Below, in pieces: positions 35,170 through 44,500 of a stretch of 64,000 nt of DNA; positions within the stretch are counted from its first letter, which is position 1; each line of letters starts with the position of its first letter. The translations under genes and the position numbers were made by a program. Source of the DNA: an uncultured Carboxylicivirga sp. (GTDB lineage: Bacteria; Bacteroidota; Bacteroidia; Bacteroidales; Marinilabiliaceae); assembly GCF_963668385.1 (NCBI RefSeq), contig NZ_OY764327.1, positions 1,736,001-1,800,000 on the forward strand, in the 5' to 3' direction. The notes under the pieces were generated by a model. That model ran no database searches, had not been told where the DNA came from, and saw only the letters and a list, made by a program, of their open reading frames with translations.

Positions 35170-35191
35170 TAAAAAAGCCCCTAGTGGGGCT
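35170..35191 (-). terminator. terminator of the charged coiled-coil gene
   Basis: AGCCCC and GGGGCT pair around TAGT. On the minus strand it is followed by six T. It lies just past the stop at 35196. Confidence 0.8.
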
Positions 35192-35195
35192 ATAT

Positions 35196-35705
35196 TTATT
35201 CTTTAGCTTCTTCCAATTCTTTTTTTTGGATCTTTAATTCAGGTGTTTTAATGGATTGTTCTCTTTTCTTGGCTTCTTCGATTTTTCTTTCTAATTCCAC
35301 TGTTTGTTTTTCGGCCTTTTCTATTTTTTCTTTACGAGCTCGATATTCATCATCTGTGATAGAGCCTTCTCGCTTATCTTTTTCGGCTTTTTCTTTTGCT
35401 ACTTTAATCTTTTCGCGAGCTTCTTTGGCTTTTCTTTCTCCTTCAATAACTGATTTGTCTAATTTTTTTCGATGTTCTTCGTGTTTCATCTTAGCATCTT
35501 CAGCACGCTTTTGGCCAAACTCTTTGCCTTTCAAGTCTCCTTTTTCTTTACCATAAGCATGGCCCGACCCTTTATCGATATTTTCCCTCTTCTCTTCTTT
35601 AAATTTTTCTTTCTTCTCGTGCTTCGTTTTCTCTTTATTATTTTGAGCTTGCGTAGAAAGGCCAAATGCAATAAGGATTGCTACAAGTATTGTTATTTTT
35701 TTCAT
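35196..35705 (-). CDS. exported, highly charged coiled-coil protein
   Basis: The 169-residue product has a signal peptide (residues 1-20, ending LSTQAQ) and then an extremely Lys/Glu-rich mature chain (about half of all residues) predicted as one long helix. Segments such as KAKEAREKIKVAKEKAEKDK show heptad-like spacing. A brief break with SGHAYGKEKGDLKGKEFG comes at residues 47-64. There is no enzyme motif. It probably acts as a structural or electrostatic spacer in the periplasm. It lies 18 bp downstream of a small lipoprotein gene of similar composition. The pair may form one transcript, ending at the hairpin at 35170. No family name is claimed. Confidence 0.75.
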   Translation of the reverse strand: MKKITILVAILIAFGLSTQAQNNKEKTKHEKKEKFKEEKRENIDKGSGHAYGKEKGDLKGKEFGQKRAEDAKMKHEEHRKKLDKSVIEGERKAKEAREKIKVAKEKAEKDKREGSITDDEYRARKEKIEKAEKQTVELERKIEEAKKREQSIKTPELKIQKKELEEAKE

Positions 35706-35723
35706 TTTGATTGTTTTAGGTGT

Positions 35724-35942
35724 TTATTCCAGTTCTTTCAGAGCTTCATCCAATTTCTCGCTTGTTTCTTTAATGTCCTGAACTGCTTCTTCAAGTGTAG
35801 ACTGAACGGTATCAATAGCTGACTCCGTTTTTTCAACAACTTCCTGTTGGGTTGTTTCCGATGTTGTATCTTTCTTTTTCTTTTCGCCACACGAAATCAT
35901 TACAAAGGCAATTACCGCAATGAATAACAAAATTCTTTTCAT
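35724..35942 (-). CDS. small coiled-coil lipoprotein
   Basis: The 72-residue protein has a lipobox with C18 (FVMISCGEKKKKD). The tail is acidic and helical (KTESAIDTVQSTLEEAVQDI then KETSEKLDEALKELE) with heptad hydrophobics, similar in style to entericidin-like or Lpp-like small lipoproteins but without their specific motifs. It should be membrane-anchored at the periplasmic side. It precedes the charged coiled-coil protein by 18 bp, so the two likely work or are expressed together. Function unknown. Confidence 0.7.
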   Translation of the reverse strand: MKRILLFIAVIAFVMISCGEKKKKDTTSETTQQEVVEKTESAIDTVQSTLEEAVQDIKETSEKLDEALKELE

Positions 35943-36100
35943 TTGATTGAAGTTAAATGGTTAATAAAATACAGAACTCTAGTTTTTTGACTTATTCTAA
36001 GATAGTATTAAAAATCAAACAATTAATCTGATTAGTATAAAATCAATCATTTAAAATGAAGTAGGATGTTATTATTTACCAATGATGGTGTTTGTCTTTT

Positions 36101-37423
36101 TTATTTCAGACCGATTCCACTTATTTTTCGGTAAAGATCCAAGGCATATACATCAGTCATGCCAGAAACAAAGTCAAGTACCGATTGTATCTTATCTACT
36201 AATGGATCATCAGCATTAACCTTAAATTGTTCAGGTATAAAAGGAAGTAACATCTTTGAAAAGAAGTCGGTAGGATTAATAACTGCTTTGATGAACTCTT
36301 CAAGAAGAGTACCTAATATTTTAAAACCAGCAATTTCAATTTCAACAACTGATTGATGTTTGTAAATACGCTTAAAAGCAAGGTTTTTACATGTCTCCAT
36401 AGCTTGTAATTCCGTACCCGTTAAATGATCAACCAAACCTTTTGTAAATGTTCCTTCCAAAATTGCATCCTGATTATTCCAGAAAATTTCGGTACAAAGG
36501 CCAACCAGCTTACCAATAACTTTGGCTCGCAGATACACAATACGTTCATTCAAATCGCTAACATCCTTAAATACATCTGCAATTTTATCGAATTCTTTGG
36601 CTTCTTTTTCTTTATCAAAGAAAGCAGTTAACAGCTGAACTGTTTCATCATACGAAAGAATTTTGAGTTTATGGGCATCCTCAATATCCATAACCTGATA
36701 ACAGATATCGTCAGCAGCTTCAACCAGATACACTAAAGGATGGCGGGCATAAATTCCTTTTTCTTCATCAAGTACTTTAAGATTTAGTTCGTTAGCTATG
36801 TGATGAAAAATCTCTTTTTCTGATTGAAAATATCCATATTTCTTCAACCCAAGATTAGATGCGTAGGGATATTTGAGGATGGAAGCAACAGTAGTATAGG
36901 TCATGGCAAAACCACCCTGGCGACGTCCACGATAGGCATGTGTAAGAATGCGTAAAGCATTGGCATTACCTTCAAATCGGGTGAAATCAGTCCACTGAGC
37001 CTCGCTAAGTAAATGCTTAAATTGAGCGCCATTCCCGTTAGTAAAATAATGACCAATAGCCGCTTCTCCAGAGTGTCCGAAAGGGGGATTTCCCATATCG
37101 TGAGCCAAACAAGCTGCTGCTACTACAGATCCTATTTCTGATACCAATTCGGGCTTGCCAAAGCCTGCATTCAATAGTTTAGCTGAAAGATTATTTCCTA
37201 AAGATCGACCAACACTGGCTACTTCAAGGCTGTGTGTTAGTCGGTTATGAACAAATATACTGCCCGGAAGAGGGAAAACCTGTGTTTTGTCTTGCAAACG
37301 ACGGAATGGAGAGGAGAAGATAAGTCGGTCGTAATCGCGTTGAAACTGAGTGCGATCGTGTTTTACTTCTGTAAGATGTTCTTGTCCGGTACGTTTAGTC
37401 GATAATAGGTGATCCCAGTTCAT
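36101..37423 (-). CDS. dgt: deoxyguanosinetriphosphate triphosphohydrolase
   Basis: The 440-residue protein is an HD-domain dNTPase. H64 lies in NRLTHSLEVA and the HD pair is H108-D109 in CLAHDMGNPPFGHSGE. The opening DRTQFQRDYDRLIFSSPFRR and KTQVFPL blocks are the dGTPase landmarks. It cleaves dNTPs, classically dGTP, to the nucleoside and tripolyphosphate, trimming dNTP pools in the cytoplasm. The next upstream gene, a YgjP-type metallopeptidase, ends 6 bp before its start, so the two are probably one transcript. Length is normal. Confidence 0.93.
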   Translation of the reverse strand: MNWDHLLSTKRTGQEHLTEVKHDRTQFQRDYDRLIFSSPFRRLQDKTQVFPLPGSIFVHNRLTHSLEVASVGRSLGNNLSAKLLNAGFGKPELVSEIGSVVAAACLAHDMGNPPFGHSGEAAIGHYFTNGNGAQFKHLLSEAQWTDFTRFEGNANALRILTHAYRGRRQGGFAMTYTTVASILKYPYASNLGLKKYGYFQSEKEIFHHIANELNLKVLDEEKGIYARHPLVYLVEAADDICYQVMDIEDAHKLKILSYDETVQLLTAFFDKEKEAKEFDKIADVFKDVSDLNERIVYLRAKVIGKLVGLCTEIFWNNQDAILEGTFTKGLVDHLTGTELQAMETCKNLAFKRIYKHQSVVEIEIAGFKILGTLLEEFIKAVINPTDFFSKMLLPFIPEQFKVNADDPLVDKIQSVLDFVSGMTDVYALDLYRKISGIGLK

Positions 37424-37429
37424 ATGATG

Positions 37430-38152
37430 TTAATATATTTTTGTTTGATAATCTTTCATCCTGCCATCTAATTGGCGGGCTTTTCCTGCAGTCATAATGT
37501 CGAGGCGAGCCCAAAAATGCGGGCCGTGATTTTTCTCGTGTACATGACACAGTTCGTGCAAAAGTACATAATCTATCAGTTCATCGGGAAGTCGCATTAG
37601 ATGAAGATTCAGATTTATGTTATCGCGACCGGAACATGATCCCCAGCGTGATTTTAAGTTTTTAATAACTACGTTATTGTATCGAATCGAATTTTTTTCA
37701 GCTAATTCAGCCAGACGTGAAGGTAAATATCGCTTGGCTTCCAGGCGTAAGGCTTCTTCAATTCCATAACGAATATTTTCTTGAATGCCTGGATGAGTAA
37801 CCGGAAAGTTACTAGGATAGAAAATGTGTAAAATACCTTTAACAAGTTGGAGCCTAACATTATTTTTATTGTGTTTTGATATGCGAAGAGCAAAAGAACG
37901 AGATTTAAATTCTGTATTCTCATCAAAAATGGTAAGGCGATCTTCTTTTTCTTCCAGTTTTTTCAGATTAGTTAAAATCCATTGTTTTTTCTCTTTCAAG
38001 AAATTCACACCTTCCCGAACATCGCCTCCAACAGGTATTACCAACGTTACTCCCTGAAAAGGTTTTAATCGTATACTGATTCGCTTTGCCTTGGCACTTT
38101 GGCGAATTGTAACCTGACCTAGTTCTGGTATCTCAACAACCGCTTCCTTCAT
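37430..38152 (-). CDS. YgjP/DUF45-type zinc metallopeptidase
   Basis: The 240-residue protein has the family's metal motif: H199-E200 and H203 in LLHELCHVHEKNHG, with a further H209 region and GPHFW behind it. It also has the characteristic LKSRWGSCSGRDNINLNLHL block upstream. This is the standard architecture of the DUF45/YgjP group, thought to be a zinc protease of unknown target, related in fold to the SprT-like group. There is no signal peptide. It heads a two-gene unit with dGTPase. A small gap without a clear terminator separates it from the OmpA gene that ends at 38285. Confidence 0.88.
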   Translation of the reverse strand: MKEAVVEIPELGQVTIRQSAKAKRISIRLKPFQGVTLVIPVGGDVREGVNFLKEKKQWILTNLKKLEEKEDRLTIFDENTEFKSRSFALRISKHNKNNVRLQLVKGILHIFYPSNFPVTHPGIQENIRYGIEEALRLEAKRYLPSRLAELAEKNSIRYNNVVIKNLKSRWGSCSGRDNINLNLHLMRLPDELIDYVLLHELCHVHEKNHGPHFWARLDIMTAGKARQLDGRMKDYQTKIY

Positions 38153-38218
38153 GGCGTAAATGTAAAAAATAATAATCTGAGTTTGATTATAATTTTAAAA
38201 CTCAGGTTCTAATAAAAA

Positions 38219-38244
38219 AATATCGGGGCTATTGCCCCGATATT
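38219..38244 (-). terminator. terminator of the adhesin-PorP-OmpA unit
   Basis: AATATCGGGGC and GCCCCGATATT pair perfectly around TATT. On the minus strand a T-run follows. It lies 40 bp past the stop of the OmpA gene. Confidence 0.85.
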
Positions 38245-38284
38245 CATTTGGTTTAGTGTGTGTTTATTGGTGGAACATTCTAAT

Positions 38285-40483
38285 TTACATAGCAATAATG
38301 GTGACTTCACTTCGTCGGTTTGCCTGATGTTCTTCTTCAGAGCAGTTAACACCGTCAGCACATCTGTTTTTTAATCGGGTTTCGCCATATCCTTTGGCTA
38401 CAATTCTATTTGCATCAATGCCTCGATTGATCATATATTGAACGGCCGATTCTGCTCTTTTTTGCGAAAGTGTTTGATTGTACTTGGCCGATCCTCTGGA
38501 GTCGGTATGTGAACCCAATTCAATTTTAATGGTTGGATTATCTTTCAAGAACTGAATCATATCATCCAATTCGGTAGCTGCATCTTCACGAATATTCCAT
38601 TTACCCAAATCGTATAAAATTTCAATCTCGATACTCTCGCCAATTTCAGCCTTTTGCATTTCAAGTTGCATAAATTCATTTACATTAACGTAACCCGTAT
38701 CGCGATAGGCAGTAGAGTACTCTATACGTTTTGTGAAATATCCTTTTTTAGTAAATACAAGCTGATAATTGGTGTCTTCAGCCAGTTTGGTTTTGAAGTT
38801 TCCGGCCTTGTCACTAACAACTGAATAAGTTTCTGCATTTTCTGGTTCTATTTCTAGTGTAACTTCCGGTATTACTTTATGATCGGGCAATAAGAAAACA
38901 CTACCATAAATACCCCAGAATGGACGTGGCACTAATTCTAAAACAATCTCATTAGTATCATCATCCAAATTAAATGTTTGCTTGTATGGGAAAAAATCAG
39001 GCAAATTAACACTTACAGTAATTGATGACTGGTCTTCAAGTTCGGTTTTTACATTTCCTTCATTATCGCTAATGGTTTCAGATAAAAGATCACCATTGGC
39101 TGTTTCGATTTTCACTGCACTGTTTGAAATAGTTGCTTTTGTGTTTTTGTTGATCAGTTTAGCGAGTAAACCTCTTGAAAATTGGACCTCTTTTAGCACA
39201 GTGAACTGATAAATATCGTCATCGCCTTTACCACCTTCGCGATTCGAAGAAAAATATCCTTGTTTACCATCTTTAGAAATGAAAACTCCAAAATCATCTT
39301 TTTCAGAATTAACTGGTGATCCCATGTTTTTAATTTGGTATCCTTCACCTTTTTTCTCAGCGATAAAAATATCAAGGCCACCAACACCTACATGTCCGTT
39401 GGAAGCAAAATATAAACGTCCGTCTTTAGTAATAAAAGGAAACATCTCATCACCTTCGGTATTAATATCATTTCCAAGATTTACAGGTGCGCTCCAAGAG
39501 TCACCTTTTTTATCTACATAATAAATATCTGTGCCACCAATGCTTCCTGGCATATTTGAAGCAAAATAAAGACGGTTGCCATCTGTGCTTAAACAGGCAT
39601 GGCCACATGAGTAGTTAGAACCGTTAAAGGGTAATTCCTCAGGTTTCGACCAGGTTCCATCAATCTGTTTTTTCGAGTGTAATATAATCAGGTTGTTATA
39701 ACCCTTATTCTTTTTGAAATTAGCATTTATAAAATCGTGATTGATATTACGGGTGATAAATAATTCGTTACCATCGTTACTAAAACAAATTGGACCATCG
39801 TGATACATGCTCCTCATCTCGGAAGAAAATAGTTTAGGACTTGATAACAAACCTTGCTTTTCCGATACTTTTAAGATGTTTAAGTAAGGTGTTTCCTTCC
39901 AGGCATACTCTCTTTTTATGATGTAATCCAAATCGCGAGCTGATACAAAGTAGATATCTCCATCGTATACGAATGGACCAAAATCGGATTCTTCAGAGTT
40001 AAAGTTTACCTCTTCGATTAAATATCTCTCTTCTGCCAATATTTTCTCAACCTTTGGAAGAGAGTTGAGTAATTCAATAGCACGTCCGTCTTCGGGATTA
40101 CGCTTGTTATACAATGCAATCATTCTATCTGCTTCGGCATATTTACCATTGTATTTAAGCGATTGAGCATACATAAACAACTGATCGTTGCTCAGTTGAT
40201 CTGTGTTAATGGAAGCAAATGTATTTTCACTTTTTACTGATTCACTTACTTTCAGGTAGGCAATACCCAACTGTCCTTTAATGGAGTCGGAAAGATAATT
40301 GGCTTCATTCAGTTTTTCATATTTCTTAATAGCTTTTGCATAAGCCAGATTGTCAAACGAATTATTGGCTCTGCCAACGCGATAAGTGGCAACCAAACTA
40401 TCCAGTTTGTTTTTGTATGATTGAGCATCGATATGCACAGTAAGGCATATCAATAGTATGATATAAGTAATAAATCTTTTCAT
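38285..40483 (-). CDS. OmpA family protein with PD40 beta-propeller repeats
   Basis: From the ATG at 40483 the product has 732 residues with signal peptide MKRFITYIILLICLTVHIDA; a frame start at 40513 is less favoured. A TPR-like part covers about 25-140. WD40-like PD40 blades follow, e.g. YFVSARDLDYI, GNELFITRNI, GNRLYFASNMPGSIGGTDIY and GRLYFASNGHVGVGGLDIF. Then come carboxypeptidase-regulatory-like beta domains. The C-terminal OmpA domain (about 615-732) has LGSHTDSRGSAKYNQTLSQK and GYGETRLKNRC, which bind peptidoglycan. Proteins like this accompany PorP/SprF in T9SS substrate anchoring or gliding motility. It is the last gene of the three-gene unit, beginning 29 bp after the PorP stop. 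Confidence 0.9.
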   Translation of the reverse strand: MKRFITYIILLICLTVHIDAQSYKNKLDSLVATYRVGRANNSFDNLAYAKAIKKYEKLNEANYLSDSIKGQLGIAYLKVSESVKSENTFASINTDQLSNDQLFMYAQSLKYNGKYAEADRMIALYNKRNPEDGRAIELLNSLPKVEKILAEERYLIEEVNFNSEESDFGPFVYDGDIYFVSARDLDYIIKREYAWKETPYLNILKVSEKQGLLSSPKLFSSEMRSMYHDGPICFSNDGNELFITRNINHDFINANFKKNKGYNNLIILHSKKQIDGTWSKPEELPFNGSNYSCGHACLSTDGNRLYFASNMPGSIGGTDIYYVDKKGDSWSAPVNLGNDINTEGDEMFPFITKDGRLYFASNGHVGVGGLDIFIAEKKGEGYQIKNMGSPVNSEKDDFGVFISKDGKQGYFSSNREGGKGDDDIYQFTVLKEVQFSRGLLAKLINKNTKATISNSAVKIETANGDLLSETISDNEGNVKTELEDQSSITVSVNLPDFFPYKQTFNLDDDTNEIVLELVPRPFWGIYGSVFLLPDHKVIPEVTLEIEPENAETYSVVSDKAGNFKTKLAEDTNYQLVFTKKGYFTKRIEYSTAYRDTGYVNVNEFMQLEMQKAEIGESIEIEILYDLGKWNIREDAATELDDMIQFLKDNPTIKIELGSHTDSRGSAKYNQTLSQKRAESAVQYMINRGIDANRIVAKGYGETRLKNRCADGVNCSEEEHQANRRSEVTIIAM

Positions 40484-40512
40484 TTGGTGCGTTCCAGTTT
40501 CTTTTTTCATCA

Positions 40513-41460
40513 TTAAAAATATCTTGGCGAAATCACCTTGTTTTTCAAAAATCCATCAAAATCGTAACTGATTATAATCTCGTGCGATCCATTGTTATAA
40601 GTAGCCAGGTTAGAAACAGAGAAATCGTAAGAATATCCTACCATTAGCTGTTTACTTAGTTGAATATTGGCAATTACAGCAAAGGCATCCCCCCAACGAT
40701 ATGTGGTACCAATCCAGTACGAATTTTTATAAAGTAATTGAGCCGTGATATCTGTTGATGGAGGAGCACCTTCCACTACTTTATTAATAAACGATGGTTT
40801 GAATTTGAAATCTTCATTCAAATCAAAAACATATCCGGCCATTAAGAAATAGTGTCGGCGTAAGTCAGAAATATTACTAGTTGTTACCTGGTTTCCTGAT
40901 AAATCGGTTTGAATAAGTTTAGGAATTGAGAATCCTGCATACCACTTTTTACTGTATAAATACAAACCCATACCAGCATTGGGTTGCGTTTTTCGTTCGT
41001 AATTGCCACTAAATGAAGCATCGCTTCCATCTTCTACAGACAGATCACTTAATCCAACATAGTAGTTGTATATACCTCCTTTAATACCCATTGATAAAAT
41101 GGTGTTTTCTGATACGTTAATCCGGTATGCATAGTTAAAGTTAAAGTATGTATTGTCAACGGGGCCATAGCTGTCTTTTACGATGGAGAAACCCAATCCC
41201 ATTTTATAATTATTTAATGGGGTATGCATGGTTAAATTGTAAGTGCGAGGTGCACCTTCTAAACCAGTCCACTGAATACGTGATAACAATAGAACGTTCA
41301 TTGTGTTGCGGGTACCGGCATATGCTGGGTTAACCGAAACGGTGTTGAACATGTATTGCGTATACAAAGGTTCCTGTTGAGCTTTTGCTTCCCAATTTGA
41401 AAGAGTTAGCAAGATGATAGCACCTAACAGAATCCTTTTGAATGATATTATTTTTTGCAT
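40513..41460 (-). CDS. PorP/SprF family type IX secretion membrane protein
   Basis: The ATG at 41460 gives a 315-residue protein starting MQKIISFKRILLGAIILLTL with a signal peptide ending EAKAQ. A frame start at 41520 is less likely. The opening QQEPLYTQYMFNTVSVNPAYAG is the hallmark of the PorP/SprF barrel family. Members help the type IX system secrete or attach large surface proteins, especially substrates with type B tails, as encoded directly upstream. The barrel runs to IISYDFDGFLKNKVISPRYF. It lies between the adhesin (70 bp upstream) and the OmpA gene. The grouping adhesin-PorP-OmpA is a common T9SS arrangement. Confidence 0.93.
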   Translation of the reverse strand: MQKIISFKRILLGAIILLTLSNWEAKAQQEPLYTQYMFNTVSVNPAYAGTRNTMNVLLLSRIQWTGLEGAPRTYNLTMHTPLNNYKMGLGFSIVKDSYGPVDNTYFNFNYAYRINVSENTILSMGIKGGIYNYYVGLSDLSVEDGSDASFSGNYERKTQPNAGMGLYLYSKKWYAGFSIPKLIQTDLSGNQVTTSNISDLRRHYFLMAGYVFDLNEDFKFKPSFINKVVEGAPPSTDITAQLLYKNSYWIGTTYRWGDAFAVIANIQLSKQLMVGYSYDFSVSNLATYNNGSHEIIISYDFDGFLKNKVISPRYF

Positions 41461-41530
41461 CACTTTGAATTGTTGTTTTAAATATTGAGTGAAAAGAGAC
41501 CCGATTAAGCCTCTTTTCAACTCTTTATCT

Positions 41531-44500
41531 TTATCGATTTAAGTAAATATATCCGGTAAGGGTTTTGTTGATATCGTGCACCTTAATGATGTAATAGTAT
41601 GTTCCAACAGGAAGATCTTTACCTATGCTGAAACCTACATTTGATTCACCATTCCAGTTATTCTGATATCTACCTTGTTTGTAAACCACATTACCCCATC
41701 TGTTAAAGACTTCGATGCTAACCTGATTAAATTGATACAACCATGGTATGTTGTAGGTATCGTTATCGCCATCGTTGTTAGGAGAGAATCCTTCAAATAG
41801 CTCTAACTCATACTCGCCATAACATCTGTCTGGATCTAATCGATTTTCGATTCCATCATTGTCGCAATCGCCTTCTCCTTCATTAATATCTAATACTCCA
41901 TCGTTATCAGAGTCTTCATCTAGGTAGTCAGGCATTCCGTCTTGATCTGTGTCAACATCGCCTTCAACAGCATCACTTACCCCATCGTTATCTGAATCAT
42001 CATCCAAATAGTTAGGAAGACCGTCATTGTCGTAGTCGTCAGTTCCTTCCTCAGCATCAGATAGACCATCTCCGTCAGAATCCGGATCGATATAATTTGG
42101 TAAACCATCGTCGTCCGCATCATCCGTTCCTTCAACTTCATCAGGAATTCCATCATCATCCGAATCAGTATCTTTATAGTTGGCAGTGCTGTCGCCATCG
42201 GAATCGATGTTTCCTTCTTCTTCATCAAGTATTCCATCATTATCCGAGTCAGTGTCATCTCTGTCTAAAGTGCCATCACCATCAGTATCCACATCACCTT
42301 CGATTTCATTCGATATGCCATCGCCGTCATTATCCCATTTTTCAACAGTAATAAATACAGTTGCTGAACTACATTGCTGAGGAGTACCATTGTCGCAAAC
42401 TTCGTAAGTAAAACTATCCTCGCCAATATATTCTTCATCAGGTGTATAAGTAAATGTACCATCAGTATGGATGATTAAGCTACCGTGATCGGGTATTGCT
42501 ATAGGGGTGATGTTAATCGTTAAGTCATCTCCATCCGGATCACTGTCATTATTCAGCAATGATGCTCCTTCCAAAGTATTACCTTCAACAACTGAATATT
42601 GATCATCGATAGCAACTGGAGCTTGGTTTATTGCATTGACAGTAACAGTAATCTTTGCACTTGCACAAACATTTTCAGCATTACAAACTTCATATGTTAA
42701 TGAGATTTCTCCAGTAAAACCAGTTGAAGGTACAACAGTTATAGTATTATCTGAGTTGATAACAGCAGTTCCACCAACGATTTTTGAAGTAATAGTAATG
42801 TTAGCTTCTGATGTGTTTACATTAATGTCATTTTCAAGAACATTAATTGTTACATCAGTATTCATATCTGTTTGAGCGACATCGTCATTTGCGATTATCT
42901 CAGTAACTTCTAGATCATTATCTGTATTGGTAACCGATACCGCTTCTCTGATGTCATCATAGGTGTCATCAGATGTAGCATTATCAACAGCTACAGAAAG
43001 AGTATAAGTAATATCACCATCTACTAAATCATCATCCATACCTTTAACGGTCACCATCTGGGCTGTACTCCAATTGGTAGAAGTAAAAGTCAATTGATAT
43101 TTATCCAATAAACCTTCCGAAGCATCAATGCCAGTGATGTTGATTTGCACATCCGAAGTAGGTTTGGTACGCAGTACAACATAGAAATAATCAGCATTTT
43201 CATCTTCTGATGTTTCAGTGTAACCATTTGTTTCTGTGACGATAATCCCAGCTACATCATTATCCATATTGGTAACCGATACATTTTCATCGATACCATC
43301 ATATGTATCATCCGAACTAGCATTATTAACAGCAATTGAAAGCGTATAAGAAATATCACCATCCACTAAATAATCATTTACACCAGTAATAGTAACCGTT
43401 TGAGGTGTATCCCAGTTAGCCGAAGTAAATGTCAACTGTGATCTATTAAGAGAACCTTCTGAAGCATCAACACCAGTGATATTGATTACCACATCTGAAG
43501 TAGGTTCGGTACGAAGTACGACAGAGAAAGAATCTTGCGAACCATCTTCTGTAGTTTTAGTATCCCCATCAGTTTGGTTGATGATTATCCCTGCAGCATC
43601 ATTATCTGTATTGGTAACCGATACTGTTTCGGAGATATTGTCATATGTATCATCCGAGTTATCATTATCAACTGCGATTGAAAGGTCATAAGTAATATCA
43701 CCATCTACTAGCTCATCATCCACACCTGTTACGGTAACAGTTTGAGGAGTATTCCAGTTGGCCGATGTAAATGTCAATTGAGTTTTATCCAACGAACCTT
43801 CTGAAGCATCCAGACCAGTAATGTTGATTACCACATCTGAAGTTGGTTCGGTGCGAAGCACAACAGAGAAAGAATCTGAGTTACCATCTTCAGAAGTTTT
43901 CGTATCCCCATCAGTTTGGTTGATGATTATACCCGCTGCATCATTGTCGGTATTGATAACTGATACTGTTTCGGAGATATTGTCATATGTATCATCCGAG
44001 TTATCATTATCAACTGCGATTGAAAGGTCATAAGTAATATCACCATCCACCAATTCATCATCCACACCTGTTACGGTAACAGTTTGAGGAGTATTCCAGT
44101 TGGCCGATGTAAATGTCAATTGAGTTTTATCCAACGAACCTTCTGAAGCATCCAGACCAGTAATGTTGATTACCACATCTGAAGTTGGTTCGGTGCGAAG
44201 CACAACAGAGAAAGAATCTGAGTTACCATCTTCAGAAGTTTTCGTATCCCCATCAGTTTGGTTGATGATTATACCCGCTGCATCATTGTCGGTATTGATA
44301 ACTGATACTGTTTCGGAGATATTGTCATATGTATCATCCGAAGTATCATTATTAACAGCTACAGAAAGAGAATAAGTAATATCACCATCCACCAATTCAT
44401 CATCAACACCGGTTACGGTAACAGTTTGAGCCGTATTCCAGTTAGTCGAAGTAAAAGTTAACTGTGATTTGTCTAACGATCCTTCAGAATCATCCACACC